A DNA stretch of 64,000 nucleotides, from NCBI GenBank assembly GCA_034509735.1, contig JACGWO010000011.1, positions 16,901,573-16,965,572 on the forward strand, in the 5' to 3' direction. The position numbers were made by a program, and so were the translations under genes. The notes under the pieces are model-generated. The model had not been told where the DNA came from, did no database searches, and was given only the letters and a program-made list of their open reading frames with translations. Source of the DNA: Sesamum alatum. Its lineage: Eukaryota; Streptophyta; Magnoliopsida; Lamiales; Pedaliaceae. Shown here in pieces: positions 34,843 through 46,926 of this stretch (position 1 is its first letter; the number at the start of each line of letters is the position of its first letter).

Positions 34843-37271
34843 GCTCAGAATCTTCATTGAAGGAGTTGTTGAGGAGGAGATATGGATCGATGGTGCATGC
34901 AGGTGTAGATCTATGGTGTTCACAAATTCGTTTGGGAAGTGGGTGCCATTCAGGGATGGAGGCACTTCTCTTCCTAAGGGGTGAAGGTAAAGCTTGAACT
35001 GCGCCTCGCGTTCTCGAGCACAACCCTCTCGTTCTTGCTCCACTTTGATGATCAGACTGTTGGCAAAAGGTGGGCCAACAAATAGGTGGGGAGTGGTGTG
35101 AAATGGTTGAACAAGGAAGTTGTTTGGTCCCAGAGGGATCGGGTGGTTTCTGATGCGGTCAGTTGAAGGAAAGGGAGTGAAGGGGTTTGGGTGAATGTGG
35201 TATATTATGTTTGGAAGTGGGAGGTCATGCATTGGGCTTGATGGTAGAAACCTTGGATTCACAGAATGTGAAACTCTCCTCGATACAAGCCGAGGTGGGG
35301 GCTTGGAAGTGGGCTCGTCTGATAGGGGACGGGGGACCAGTAGGTGGGGAGCTGGATGAGTGATTCATCTCGTGGGCCATGTCGGCTTGAAGGTGATCGG
35401 GGAAGGAATGTGCCATGGTTAAAAGTGAGAGAATCAACTTGGAGGTGAGTGGTTAATTGCAAAATTGGTGTAGTATTTAAAGAAGTTACAGAGACGGTGA
35501 AATGTGAGGAAGATGGTGAAATTACTTCGATAGCCTTATTCATTAAAGAGTTGGACGCTTAGCTTAAGGCGGCCGACACGTATGGATTGTCTGGAGGGAG
35601 AGCATGTGGACACGCGTTCACTTGAAGACACTGGTTTGAGCGTTGGTTGTTTGTGGAAAAAAGGTGGGTTTCGTCGGTTTCTGGTTTAGACATAATTGGG
35701 GGTGATAATTTAAATAAGGTGGATTGACAAATGTCATCCCCTGATTGCGTTATATTAGTTTGAAGGAAAATAAGCTAACCTGTCTCGGAATCTTCTTGCA
35801 TGGCATTTCTCCTGACTTTTGCATGAGTAAATTCGAAATGCTGGACGTGCCCGGAGGGTACAGTAATTTCCGTATGTTCCTCATCACTTGTCTGTATTTG
35901 GTCCATCTCCGCCGAGTTCTCTTGTCTTGTCTGTTCTTCATCCAGAATATTGGACTGTCTGTTCACCTCATTAGTGGGATGATCTATAGGTTCAAGAAGA
36001 CTGAATTGATTGGAGGTAGAAACATTTATATGATTTGGGTCAATTGAGATATGCGCATTAGATTGAGTAGATGAACTAGTTTTCATTACCCATTTCTAGT
36101 TAGACATAGCAGTCCGAGTGTTCTGTCTGGAATTTGGTGGAGGATTGTTGGATTCTGGGGGTTTCCTATGATGGGATTTAGGAGTAACGATTTCCCAATA
36201 GGTATTTGTCAGGTCAGCTGGAGGTGGAGAAGAAGATGAGGATGTTGTATGGAGGGTAGAGTCAGTGTTTGTATGTTCTGGTGATGAGAATGGACATTCA
36301 GATTGAACGTGTCCAATAGAACCACATCTATGACAGAAGGCTAAATTTAATTCATATTTGATAGCTTGTTTGTGGTTTTAGATAGTAACAAACGGAGGTA
36401 ATTGCTCAGAAGTATCAATCTCTACACAAAGGCGTGCATATTTGCATCTAATATGCTGAAAAGTGTGAGAATCCATTTTATTTGCCCGGCCAACCATTCG
36501 GGCTATGGTGAACCAAGCATTAAAATCATAGTATTTTATTGGCAAGTTAGGTAATTATACCCAAACTCACATGGTAGCTGGAAGGATAGTGGATGGTTTA
36601 TAGTTAGGTTCCCATTGTTGTACGTGAAGATAGTGGTTGAAAAGAAACCAAAGACCCCCTGCTAAAGCTGTAAAGTAATCCTCTGGGTCACTGACCTGTA
36701 TGACATAAGACCCTTATCCTAAATCTGAAACAGTAATAGGTGTCGTTGTTTTCCATAGTCTTCCCAAGTGCACCGAAAGATTATTTATAAATACAGTTCG
36801 ATTTAGGGTTCAGAGGATAAGGGCATTCTGCCACGGGCTTTGAAATCGGCGTAATTCCGTTTGAGAAAAATTTATGAAAGGATGGGGGCTAACCTCTGTA
36901 GGTGTGGCAGTGGAAGCTTCTGCTGGAGATTCAAAATTCCAATCTTGCAGCCATGTCGGAAAATAGACATGCTTTGATTAGCCCATTAATTTGGATTTGT
37001 ATGATTCCGGCTCCTTAGGTATATTACTCGGCAGATCTTCTTCCGAAGGTAGTTTATCCTGTGTAGACGAATTGGGATTTTCCATGGATGAACTCGTAAT
37101 CCACGGGGGCTTAGGGGGTGGTTGAGATGACGAAGGGAACGGAGGTGGAGAAAACTGAGGCACTAACGAGGTGGATGCTGAAGGTAGGCGGTTGGTTGGA
37201 AATTGAGGCGGTGGTGGAAGATGAACTGTAGAATTACGAGGTGAGAGAGAACTTGGAAGAGAGGATTTCAT
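34843..37271 (-). pseudogene. LINE ORF1 relic with the first codons of ORF2
   Basis: Reading the minus strand from 37271: a Pro/Ser-rich start (MKSSLPSSLSPRNS), a DUF4283-like region (WQNALILRTLNRTVF, then GGLWFLFNHYLHV and MVGRANK), and a CCHC zinc knuckle CHRCGSIGHVQSEC at about 36297-36341. Pro- and acidic-rich tails follow in shifted frames. It stops at MKILSWN near 34843, which is how plant LINE ORF2 endonucleases begin, and then runs into AT-rich DNA. ORF1 proteins bind element RNA. Several in-frame stops make it inactive. The rest of ORF2 is missing. Confidence 0.8.
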
Positions 37272-37340
37272 GGTCTCTAGTAATTTAAATTCAAAATTTA
37301 TTTAAGTTAAATTATAACATACTAAATATGTTTTGGTAAT

Positions 37341-37430
37341 TTTTTTTTTTTTTTTTTGAAGTGGAAACATAGCTATTATTCACTCAAGGTGTTCGTCAGC
37401 CAAAAGGGCCGAGAGCAAGAAAGCATGAGA
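37341..37430 (-). mobile_element. Short retroposon tail (5'-truncated LINE or SINE 3' end)
   Basis: A T run at about 37340-37357 is the poly(A) tail read backwards, followed by about 73 bp. On both sides lies the near-identical stretch AACATACT(A/T)A(A/G)TATGTTTT and GGTAA (37316-37339 and 37431-37454), a target duplication of about 24 bp. It is most probably a severely 5'-truncated LINE copy. Confidence 0.75.
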
Positions 37431-38138
37431 AACATACTTAGTATGTTTTGGTAAATTTATTTTCATAAAAAATGTGAAAAAGTTAGAATCTATGAAATTA
37501 GTTAGTAATGTGTAGTCAACATAATCAACAATAATTTGAATTAATTAAATTATGGGTTGGACCCATTTAAGGTCCAACACTAGCTCACCTAAACCCCTCA
37601 ACAACCTATATATGACCAATAATGAACTCACGATTATATGTATACTAATATCTTTCACAAATTATATTATATTACAAAAATAATTTTTGATTGACTAATA
37701 GAAAATTAAGTATGAAGAACCGATTTAAGACCCACAATCTATTTAAATTTATTTAAAAAAAAATCATATTGGATCGATACTAAAAATTATCAAACCCAAC
37801 TCAACCCAAAATTAGGTGGGTTGGGTTCGAACCATGGGTTTCCACCCATATGCCACTCTAACACAAACACTTAATACCCTTTGCAAAATTACAATTTATA
37901 AGTATACATATTGAGATTATTGTAATTACAACTACAATTTCTATTTGGTACCAAAATTTTACATAAATATCCATTATAATATATTACACTAACACTTCTC
38001 GTAAGATGTACCTGCAATCTTGTAAAAGATAAAATGTACTTGTCTATTTTAACCTAATTCAAAGGTTGTGAATGTAATTTACCCTAAATTGTAATTTTAA
38101 AAAATGTGAATATACATATAATTAGGATAAATTTCAGA

Positions 38139-38300
38139 TAAGGGAAAAATGCAAGCTACCCCCATGTGATATTGGAAATGAGCAAATTATCCTCCTTGTG
38201 AAAAAAATTTAACAAATTACACGCTTGTGTTCTTAAAATTTAAGTAATTTACCCCCTTAGAGGGGAGTGTGTAATGCACTCGCCCCTCTTGCGACTAGGC
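38139..38300. repeat. Fragment of the foldback family seen at 6052-6339
   Basis: Shares GGAAAAATGCAAGCTACCCC, GTGATATTG(C/G)AAATG and AATTTACCCCC blocks with the foldback element in the 3' LTR. Only one arm is clear. Confidence 0.6.
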
Positions 38301-38459
38301 CTGATTTTTTTAAAATAAAACTTTATTTTTTATATAATATATTAATAATTAAATTACTTATTAAAAAATAAAAATACCATTTTTTTATATAAAATATGTA
38401 ATATTTTTAATAAAATATATATTTTTAGTATAAAAAATAAAAAGAAAAAAGGAAAAAAA

Positions 38460-38822
38460 TCCCTCAACCCACCCCCCTCACGGTGGCTACAACTGCCCCA
38501 TCTCCATTCCCTCGTCGTCGTCCTCCACCCCGCCGACGTCGCCTGCACCACCACGTCAGCCTGAGCCCCCGTCGCCATCCCTCATCGCCGCCCCCTCCTC
38601 CCCGTCCCAGATCCCGCCCGGCGTCAGCCCCCCACCCCACAAAACTAGGCGACACACCCACCTCTCGTCGCGCCTCCCTCCCCCTAACCCCCCCCCCCCC
38701 CCCAGCCACAAACCGTCGCCGCCTTCCGAGATCTGCCGCTGCCCTCTCCTTCCCCCCTGACGGTGACGGGCCCTCCCTCCGTCTAGCGCCCCACCCCCCC
38801 TGTCTTTCTATATATACATATG

Positions 38823-38853
<31 letters not shown>

Positions 38854-38855
38854 TA
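38460..38855. repeat. C-rich low-complexity island with a CATA microsatellite
   Basis: About 340 bp of C/T-rich DNA, including a C18 run at about 38686-38703, then a (CATA)n run to about 38850. It is sharply different in composition from the AT-rich flanks. Open frames here give only Pro/Arg low-complexity peptides. Confidence 0.7.
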
Positions 38856-39287
38856 TTTTAATTTATTAAAATATATTATAAATATACTTTTATTTAAATT
38901 TTATAAAAAATTATATTAGTGAAATATATGCTTTTAAATCTAGACCGTTCATTGAATTAAGTAAAATTTGGACCATTGATCTTATTAGTTCAATTTGGGC
39001 CTTAGATTCAAGATCCAACGGCTATAAATAAGGATATAACTGTAATTTTATAATTAAAAATAAAAAAAAACTAAAAGATTAAAAAATACGCGTGTACAAC
39101 ACAAATTTGGATAATTTGCATTTATGCCTTTTAAGATAAATTGAACTAACATACGTCGTTTTACAACGCCAACAGCTTTGTCAAGCACTTCAGTTCTGGC
39201 ATCGTCTTGATTCCTGCAACATGATAATGATAAATACTATTATAAACCCAACCCGACATTGACAGGGAGTTGCTGTAACGGCAACAA

Positions 39288-42200
39288 ATGGCCTCCTTCA
39301 CCTTCAAATCCCTGCAACAAACTCAACTCCAGCTCTCTTCATTCTCTCATTGTAAGTGTTCCTCTACACTCAACACTTTCAAATTCCACTTTTCATCTGA
39401 TTCCCTCAAGGTTTCACCCGCAAAACATACACTCAAACTCCAAGTTAACGTGCACGTTGCCCCTCACTCGGAAACGAGGTTGTCTGGAGACTTAGCCGAA
39501 GAAATCTCAAGAAACGACGCTAATACTCGTCCTAATGCTGAATTTCATTCTGGGTTTTCTTTCTTTACTGATATAAGTAAAAGGGGTGGTAAAAATTCTC
39601 TTGAAAATAACCATATTCGTGCCGAGGAACCTATTGAGAGAAGAGTTATACTAAAGGATAGACATGCTAACCAAAGAAGGAAAGAACGGGGTTCAGGAGT
39701 ATCTTCTATTAGGTTTAAGGATAAAAATTTGGTGAAAAATGCTGAGAAGGCTAGTAGTTTGAAAGTGGTTAATGCGGATAAGAGACGTATGAAATGTGAA
39801 AATAATCGAGTGGGAGTGGAGGAGAGGGAGAAGAGAACCAAGAAACCTAAAGTTGATCCACCAGGAGTTAATTTGAGGATTGGGTTGGATTTATGCTCAA
39901 AAAGGGGTAATGTGGTGGGTGCAATTAAGCTGCATGAATTGGCCAGGAAGGAAGGGATTAAGATGGGCCAGTACCACTATGCTGTTCTTTTGTATCTTTG
40001 TTCTTCTGCAGCTACCGGTATGGTGCAGCCTGCAAAAAGCGGGAGCGCTGGCCGGAGTTTGAGTGCTGGTGACTCATTCCAGGAGAGTTCAGTTGTGGGT
40101 TCTGAGTCGAGAAGTGAATTCAGTGAAATGGCAAAACGGAGTTACGGTAGAAGTGAATTTTCTAGACAAAATCCGGAAGGGGAACCTGTAATTGGATGCC
40201 CAGAGACAAATGACTTCGATATGGTTGGTATTCCAGATGAAGCGGCGGAAAGTAATTCAAGAAATGAAAAAGAGGATTTAAGAAATTCTGTTAATGGATC
40301 CATGGAGATTCATCAGCAAACTGTGGAAGGTCTGGTTGAATCTATGAAGAAGAACGCTGATTTTTCAAATAGTAAAGATGATGGAAGTAAGGGTTGTGGA
40401 ATTCAAGTGAGTAAAGATGTGAAGAGAATTGCAATCCAGAAAGGATTTGAAATATACAATGAAATGCGTGTGGAAAAAGTCCCAATGAATGAAGCAACAT
40501 TTACATCTGTTGCAAGAATGGCTATGGCTTTTGGTGATGGTGAAATGGCATTTGATATGGTAAAGCAAATGAAAGAATACGGCATAAATCCTAGACTGCG
40601 GTCCTATGGACCTGCACTAGCTATTTTCTGTAGTAATGGAGATGTTGAGAAAGCATTTATGATTGAAAAACACATGCTGGAGCATGGTGTCTATCCAGAG
40701 GAACCTGAATTGGAAGCGCTACTTCAAGTGAGTATAGAAGCTGGAAAGAGTGACAAGGTCTACTATGTACTGCATAAACTTAGGACGAGTGTGAGGCAGG
40801 TCTCACCAGCCACAGCAAATTTAATCGAGAGGTGGTTTAAGAGCAAGGTAGCTTCAAGAGTTGGTAAAAGAAAATGGGATCAAGAACTAATCATCCGAGC
40901 AATGGAAAATGTAGGAGGTGGCTGGCATGGAAAGGGTTGGTTGGGTAAAGGAAAATGGACCATCCGCCATTCACCTGTTGGTTCTGATGGCTTATGCAAA
41001 AGTTGTGGAGCAAAATTAGTTACCATTGACCTTGATCCAGTGGAAACCGAAAATTTTGCAAAATCAGTGGCTTCTATAGCTGCCCAGAGAGAGAAAAATT
41101 CAAGCTTTCAGAAATTTCAAGTACATCAGTTCCATATTTTTCTTCTTTTTCTTCCTAGATTCATAGGCAAGTGTAATTAAATGAAAGCAATTTTTTTGGC
41201 AGAAATGGCTTGACTATTATGGACCTTTTGAAGCTGTGGTAGATGCTGCAAATGTTGGCCTTTACAGCCAAAGAAAATTCAAACCATCTAAGGCAAGTGC
41301 TCTGAACAGATGGTGGAGTACTAATTTCTATAATTCTTTCCGTATTAGCTATTATATCCAATTACTGATTATGTTGGGTAATTTGCCATCGGCAGGTCAA
41401 TGCTGTTGTGAATGGAATTCGCCAGATGCTTCCATCTAGAAAATGGCCACTCATTGTTTTGCATAATAGACGTATTACGGGGGAGAAGATGGATGAACCT
41501 TTCAATAAATCGTTGATAGAGAAGTGGAGAAATGCTGATGCTCTCTATGCAACTCCTACTGGATCAAATGATGATTGGTAAGAATACATATAATGATTTT
41601 TACTGGTATATTTTATTTGGAGTTATGACCATTTGGTCATAAGTTTCAATAGAAAATAACTTGTTCTTTAGGTACTGGTTGTATGCAGCTATAAAGTGTA
41701 GATGCTTAATTGTGACAAACGATGAGATGAGAGATCACCTGTTTCAACTTTTGGGCACCGATTTTTTCCCTAAGTGGAAAGAAAGGCATCAGGTGAGTCT
41801 TAGTGCTGGAACTGATGCTACGTTATCCTCAGTAATTACAGATATAGTTAGCATCAGAGTTCTCCTGTCTTGTATTTCATTAATGTGGAGGTATTGTTCT
41901 GGATAAACACTTGTACTGTTTCAAACTCTAGCAACTCTGCAAAAAAGCTAATCAAATTGGTGTACATGTAATCCAGCTTTATTACCTGTCCCTTTTGTTG
42001 TTGGTTGAGAATCACATTTAGACTGGAAATTCCGTTATGCTTGATCAGCATAGTGATTTAATGTGCTTTAGTCTGTTAAAACCTGGTACTTGCTTTTGAT
42101 CTGTCTTTATTGATTAATTGATCTCAACTTTTAACTAATTGATTAATCAGAAACTTGATTAGCTATCAATATGAATGGTACTTCTGTATAACTTCTATTG

Positions 42201-44564
42201 TTCTAATGGGGTCTTCTTTGTTAATGGAAGGTTCGTTTCAGCTTTACTGAAACTGGTCCAACATTTCGCATGCCGCCTCCATGCTCTGTCGTTATACAGG
42301 TTAGCCTCACTTTTTTCATGGCCTGCTTATTTGTACAAGTTTTTAGCCTACAAGTACTGGGGTGGTTGAAAAATGTTGCATTGGCAAACATAGACATGGA
42401 TAGAGTCGAGTATGTGTAAGGGCTGTATTCTTCATACGGATTAAACACGATCGACCAAATTAGACAAGTATAAAATTATTGTAATACAGGAATCTTTTCC
42501 TGTACTTGGGACATTCTATAACGACCTATGTGCTATGTATTCCCCTGTATGAATTCATATTGTCTATGTTTTTGCTCAAAATCTTTTCATTTTTTTTCTA
42601 ATTGCTCAAGGTGTATCATTTGGAGACACAATGTTCTCCTGTTTTCTCTATGTTAAATTGTCATCTGATTTGGAACAATTTCTCTTCATATGCAAGTAGG
42701 TCTTATCCAGGGAAGAGTCGCTTACTGATTCAAAAGTTTTTCTGCCCATCTATCTTGAAGTGTCTAAGAAATTGGATCTATCTCTCGTGATGTTAACTTG
42801 ACAGGAATCAGAAAAAGGTCACTGGCATATTCCCATTGTGTCTGAACTTGAAAACGAGGATGAAAGAATATGGTTGTGCTGTACTCGTGCAAACTCAAAC
42901 TTGACGGAGCAAGATAGTTCAGATGTACAGAAAGGTAACCTCATGCTGCAGAAAATTGAGTTTTCCTATTTAAGTTGTATTAATGGAACTTCTCCTTCTG
43001 TTTCTTATATAAACTTTATATCTGGCAATGAAGTTAAAATTATGTCCTCGAGCCCACCTTCAACCAGAGTTAACTGTTGTTATATGTGTCTTTCTCAATG
43101 CAAATGCTTGATACAGAGAACTTCAGAAAATATGAACATCTGCAGATGGAAGTGATCATGTTTTCTTATAAATGGATTTCATACTTTTCCTTGTCTTTAA
43201 TAATCAATCTTCACACCCAGTTATATCTTTTTCAGTTTTCATGAATAATGCAAATTATATCGAATATTTGGTAAGATATTGAGTTAGATCGAATATAAGA
43301 ATATGAAACTCAAATTAAAAATTATGATGTTTAATAGCCGTAAGTTATATAGGGATTTCAGGACTGTGTCATCTTAATAGTGCATTCATAACCAAGATTC
43401 TTATTAAAACATCTTGCTCTACCAAAACAAGGTGCTCAATTATCAAAGCTCACTATATACCCAAGATTGACATGCCCGATGACACAGTCTTCTGTAGCAC
43501 TGGTTTGTATAAATGAATACTCTTTGAGTTTGTGTCATGTTTTCTGTGATTACTTTGGAGATATTTATATATTACCTAGCTTTGTTGGCGAAGTCTATTT
43601 CAACAGCCTCCAACTTTTACGTGCTATGTGTTGTTATTGTTATTGTTTCCATTTCACATGTACTTTACCTCTGCGACAAACCTCTCATCGAACGTATACA
43701 TTTCCTACTCGGGCTAACTTTGAACCGATTGAACACAATGTTTCCTCTGCAACTTTAGTTCAGAATAGCAACTCTCCTTGATTGCACCATACACAGTAAT
43801 CTGAAAGCATATGCCATAGGATCCAGCTCCAGGACGCCCGTTGTTCATACTTACTCGAAACAATCAAATGCATGCTTAAAGATGACACTCTGCTAAGTCC
43901 ACTATCTCACTACATGCTACCATATCTTGCACTATTTTCCTGTAGGTCATTTGTCACTTATATTTCATAGCATCAACGCTATCTCTGCTGACTGTCAATT
44001 CATGTGCTTTGGATACAAATAATCGAGATTAACATTCATATGTTTTTCCCACTTTTGAAAGGTGGGCAGGATTTATTTTGAATCTTTGTTATGGTTTATT
44101 ATTCAGGAATAGTTTGCTTCGGCACTATCTCCCGAGCAGCTCAAAGATGTTGTGCTTTGTTATATTCCGCCGGTTAAGATGTCTGTCTTAGGAGTTACTG
44201 AAATCAATTTTCTTTTCTCATGGGCATGATATGAAAGTTTATGTTCCTAAGCATGTTCCCTTTCATACTATCTTGTGTATAATAGATCAGACAAAGATTT
44301 AATGATGTTACTGTCTCCACAGAATCACATCTTTCTGACCCGAAGAAGAGTAAAAGAAGTATCAGTGGACAGCCAAAACACCAGGTCGAACCTCAGGTGG
44401 CTGGAGACGGCAACCATGATGACAGCCACGTACAACTTCACGAACTAAGTTCAAATGGGAAAACTATCGTTCTATCATCTTTGTCCAAGAATCATGGTTC
44501 GATCCTTTCAGAACTTGAGGCTGCAGAGAATCTTGGAGCTTGTCTGATTGATTTCCAAATTTAA
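39288..44564 (+). CDS. PRORP1: Proteinaceous RNase P (PRORP)
   Basis: Seven exons are inferred: 39288-41120, 41203-41292, 41396-41577, 41672-41792, 42231-42299, 42805-42934 and 44323-44564, giving 888 residues. The enzyme cuts 5' leaders from precursor tRNAs without RNA. A Ser-rich N-terminal targeting region is followed by a basic stretch. PPR motifs span about residues 193-244 and 379-518, interrupted by a Ser/Glu-rich linker. The zinc site is CKSC at 570/573, with H773 and C790 as likely partners. The NYN nuclease has Asp 625, 700, 701 and 719 (VVDAANVG, NDDWYWL, VTNDEMRDH). The spacing 75/1/18 equals that of Arabidopsis PRORP1, and CxxC-to-Asp is also equal at 55. The exon 2 donor is GC. 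Targeting to plastid or mitochondrion fits PRORP1, but the paralogue is not certain. Confidence 0.93.
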
Positions 44565-44925
44565 GGCGTCCATGATGTCTGAGGCCTTGGTTATTATTTA
44601 GAAGGAAACATACTTGTACAGCTCCAATACTCGAACTTTTTAGAACGAGTAGATTCTCTCTCATTCTCGGGTTGAGGAAGTTGATTAAGAGGTCTTTAGT
44701 TTTCGACTAGTTGATCTTGTTCTGATTCTTGCAAAAAATCCCTCTATAAAAAAATAAATAGGCAAAATATCCCTCCTGGGTTGGATTTGTGGTAGACGTG
44801 TCAATGATGTGCGATTTTTTCATTTTTGACATGCAAAATGATAAAAATATCATTGTTTATCAACCATTGGATATTGCTTTATATGAATCAACTGTTTATA
44901 TTTAAATATTACAAATTAAAGTGTC
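44565..44925. other. PRORP 3' flank
   Basis: Probable 3' untranslated region followed by AT-rich DNA up to the gag relic. Confidence 0.5.
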
Positions 44926-45665
44926 GACTTCTTGGCCAGGAATTTGAAGAAATTCCCATCCAAAAGCCCTTCAGAGAAGGCGCTTGCCTTGATCTCCTAC
45001 GTAGCTACAGGGACCTCCAAGGCGATGGTGTTGAAACGATGCAGGTAGTCCCTCAAGGATTTCGACTCCTTCTGGCGAACAGTGAAGAGACTAACGGAAG
45101 TCTTGCAATGTTTCCTGCTACAAGCAAATTGATGAAGGAACAGCGAGCGGAACTCCTGAAAGTTCCTCACTGAATCGGCAGGCAGCTAGTTGAACCACTA
45201 TTGGGCCGCTCCGGCAAAGGTGGTAACAAAGACCCGACACTTGATCCCATCTGTGTATCAATGGAGAAACGCGGCGTTCTCGAACCGTGAAAGGTGGTCC
45301 TGTGGGTCGGTGGTGCCATCGTAGTCCGCAATGGTTGGTGTCCGATAATTGGGAAGAAGTTCGTCCGCCATGACCTTCTCATTGAACGGGATGCCGCTCT
45401 GCACCTCCGACAGGACTCCCATCATCCTATGTTGCACATGTTGCAGGCTTTTCTATAGGTGCTCCAGTTGAGCCTCCCAACGAGGAGGAGCGTCCTTCCG
45501 CGCCGGGGGAGGAGGAACTGGTTCTTCCTTTGGAAGTCTGAGAAACCTCTGCCCAGGAGGGGCCTCGCCATCTTCAACTGGCCTGACGGGCACCACGGGA
45601 ACTCCCCGAGGTCCGGGGCCCACTACTGCCAGGGGGTAGTGTTGACCGTTGCCATTTGCGCCCAT
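44926..45665 (-). pseudogene. Ty3/gypsy gag relic
   Basis: From ATG at 45665 the minus strand reads MGANGNGQHYPLAVVGPGP and a Pro-rich leader. After a stop it continues in the same frame with VQSGIPFNEKVMADELLPNY, TDPQDHLSRFENAAF, then LRDYLHRFNTIALEVP. This is the Retrotrans_gag domain. At least five in-frame stops break it. It is homologous to the plus-strand gag at 2490-3626 but in opposite orientation, and its upstream leader probably extends to about 46185. No pol follows. Confidence 0.8.
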
Positions 45666-46321
45666 ATAGCGGACGTGATCATCTGTTAGATGTTACTCCC
45701 GGGTCGTAACGTCCTCTTTTAGATGTTGCAGGCTGGCGGCATCCTCCTGGTCGTTTCATCCCTCTACTGGATGGCCTCCCTCAGCCTGCGGTTAGCTTCC
45801 TCCAGCTCATCCACCCTCTTAAGGGAGCCCTCAAACAAGGGGCCTCCCTGCTCCAGCCAGTTGAACAAGCTACCTCCCAACACGCATGCCTGCACGGCAA
45901 AACAAAACAATCAGGTTACATCATTTTATCAAATTACTACTATTCACTAACATGCTTGATACAGGAACTTACCCGGATGAGGTGAGTAGCAAATAGGCTA
46001 AGGGCCGGGGCCCTAGGCAGATTATCAGCATATGTCCTATCCTGGGGAGGTCTTACCCCCTTCAGGGACTCAGTAGCACGACTGCTTTTCCCTGTATCCA
46101 GCAGCAGGGTCCTAGAGGGACCAGCCGGGGAGGAACTTCTTCTTAGTTGTCCGCTCCTCAGCAGGGCGAGGAGCAGGAGATACAAGTGGAAACTTGCTCA
46201 GTGTTTGCACTAACCAGGAGTACTTACAACTTTACTACTCTTGTAAACTATCTCACATGAATAAAAGCAAATCTCCCATCTTGTGTTATTTGCAGGCTCA
46301 GTTCTCAACTCCTGGCTTACT

Positions 46322-46580
46322 CTAATAAGTCGTCTGCTGGCACATGCTCTTAATAAGTTGTTCCAGTTGCCATGGGCGCTTACGTAAGCTGCCACTAGCC
46401 GACGCATGCTTCTACTAAGTCTCCCCTAGCTGGCGCACGCTCCTACATACGTCGTCCCTAGATGGCGCACGCTTCTACATAAGTTTCCCTTGGCTGGTGC
46501 ACGCACTTCGTAAGTTGCCCCCAGCTGGTACACGCAGTTACATAAGCCATCACTGGTTGTCGCACGCATATAACTCAGCC
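46322..46580 (+). repeat. Minisatellite, copy in the second element
   Basis: Diverged units of about 33 bp (core CCCCTAGCTGGCGCACGC) in the same order as 4688-4990. Confidence 0.8.
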
Positions 46581-46926
46581 ACCACCAGCTGACACACTCA
46601 CTCCAATTTTTCAACTGCCTTTTATTGGCACATTTATTTTAATATAATACTTATAAAGCCTGCTTAGGCTAACTTACCACTTGAGTTCTATCCTTAATCC
46701 TTTACTACAAGATGTATGCTCTTTTACTAAATCACATCTTCCTCGCTGATAATAGAAACAACAGGATCGGCCCTGCAGATGCACAACAGGATTGGAGCAT
46801 CACAGCAGAACTTCTCCTTCTAGTACACCCAGGTATATAGCTCTTGTGCTAACCTTTGCAGGACTATTTATTTCTACTCCACGAGTTCGATAGCAAGTCT
46901 CGCACTACTGGAGTAGGGGGGAGTGA

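Larger units (their letters stand above)
37456..39287. other. Spacer before the PRORP gene
   Basis: AT-rich DNA with a one-armed relative of the foldback element (38139-38300) and a pyrimidine-rich island (38460-38810) followed by CATA repeats. A TATA-like TATTATAAACC lies at 39236-39247, about 45 bases before the PRORP start. Nothing else is coding. Confidence 0.5.

Noticed and set aside
34834..35543. 142- and 94-codon minus-strand frames as independent genes
   Set aside because: They are parts of the LINE ORF1 tail; the first ends with the opening residues of a LINE ORF2.
38464..38869. Two open frames of about 127 codons with Pro/Arg- or Gly/Arg-rich peptides
   Set aside because: Low-complexity translation of the C-rich island and a CATA microsatellite; no start context, splice support or domain.
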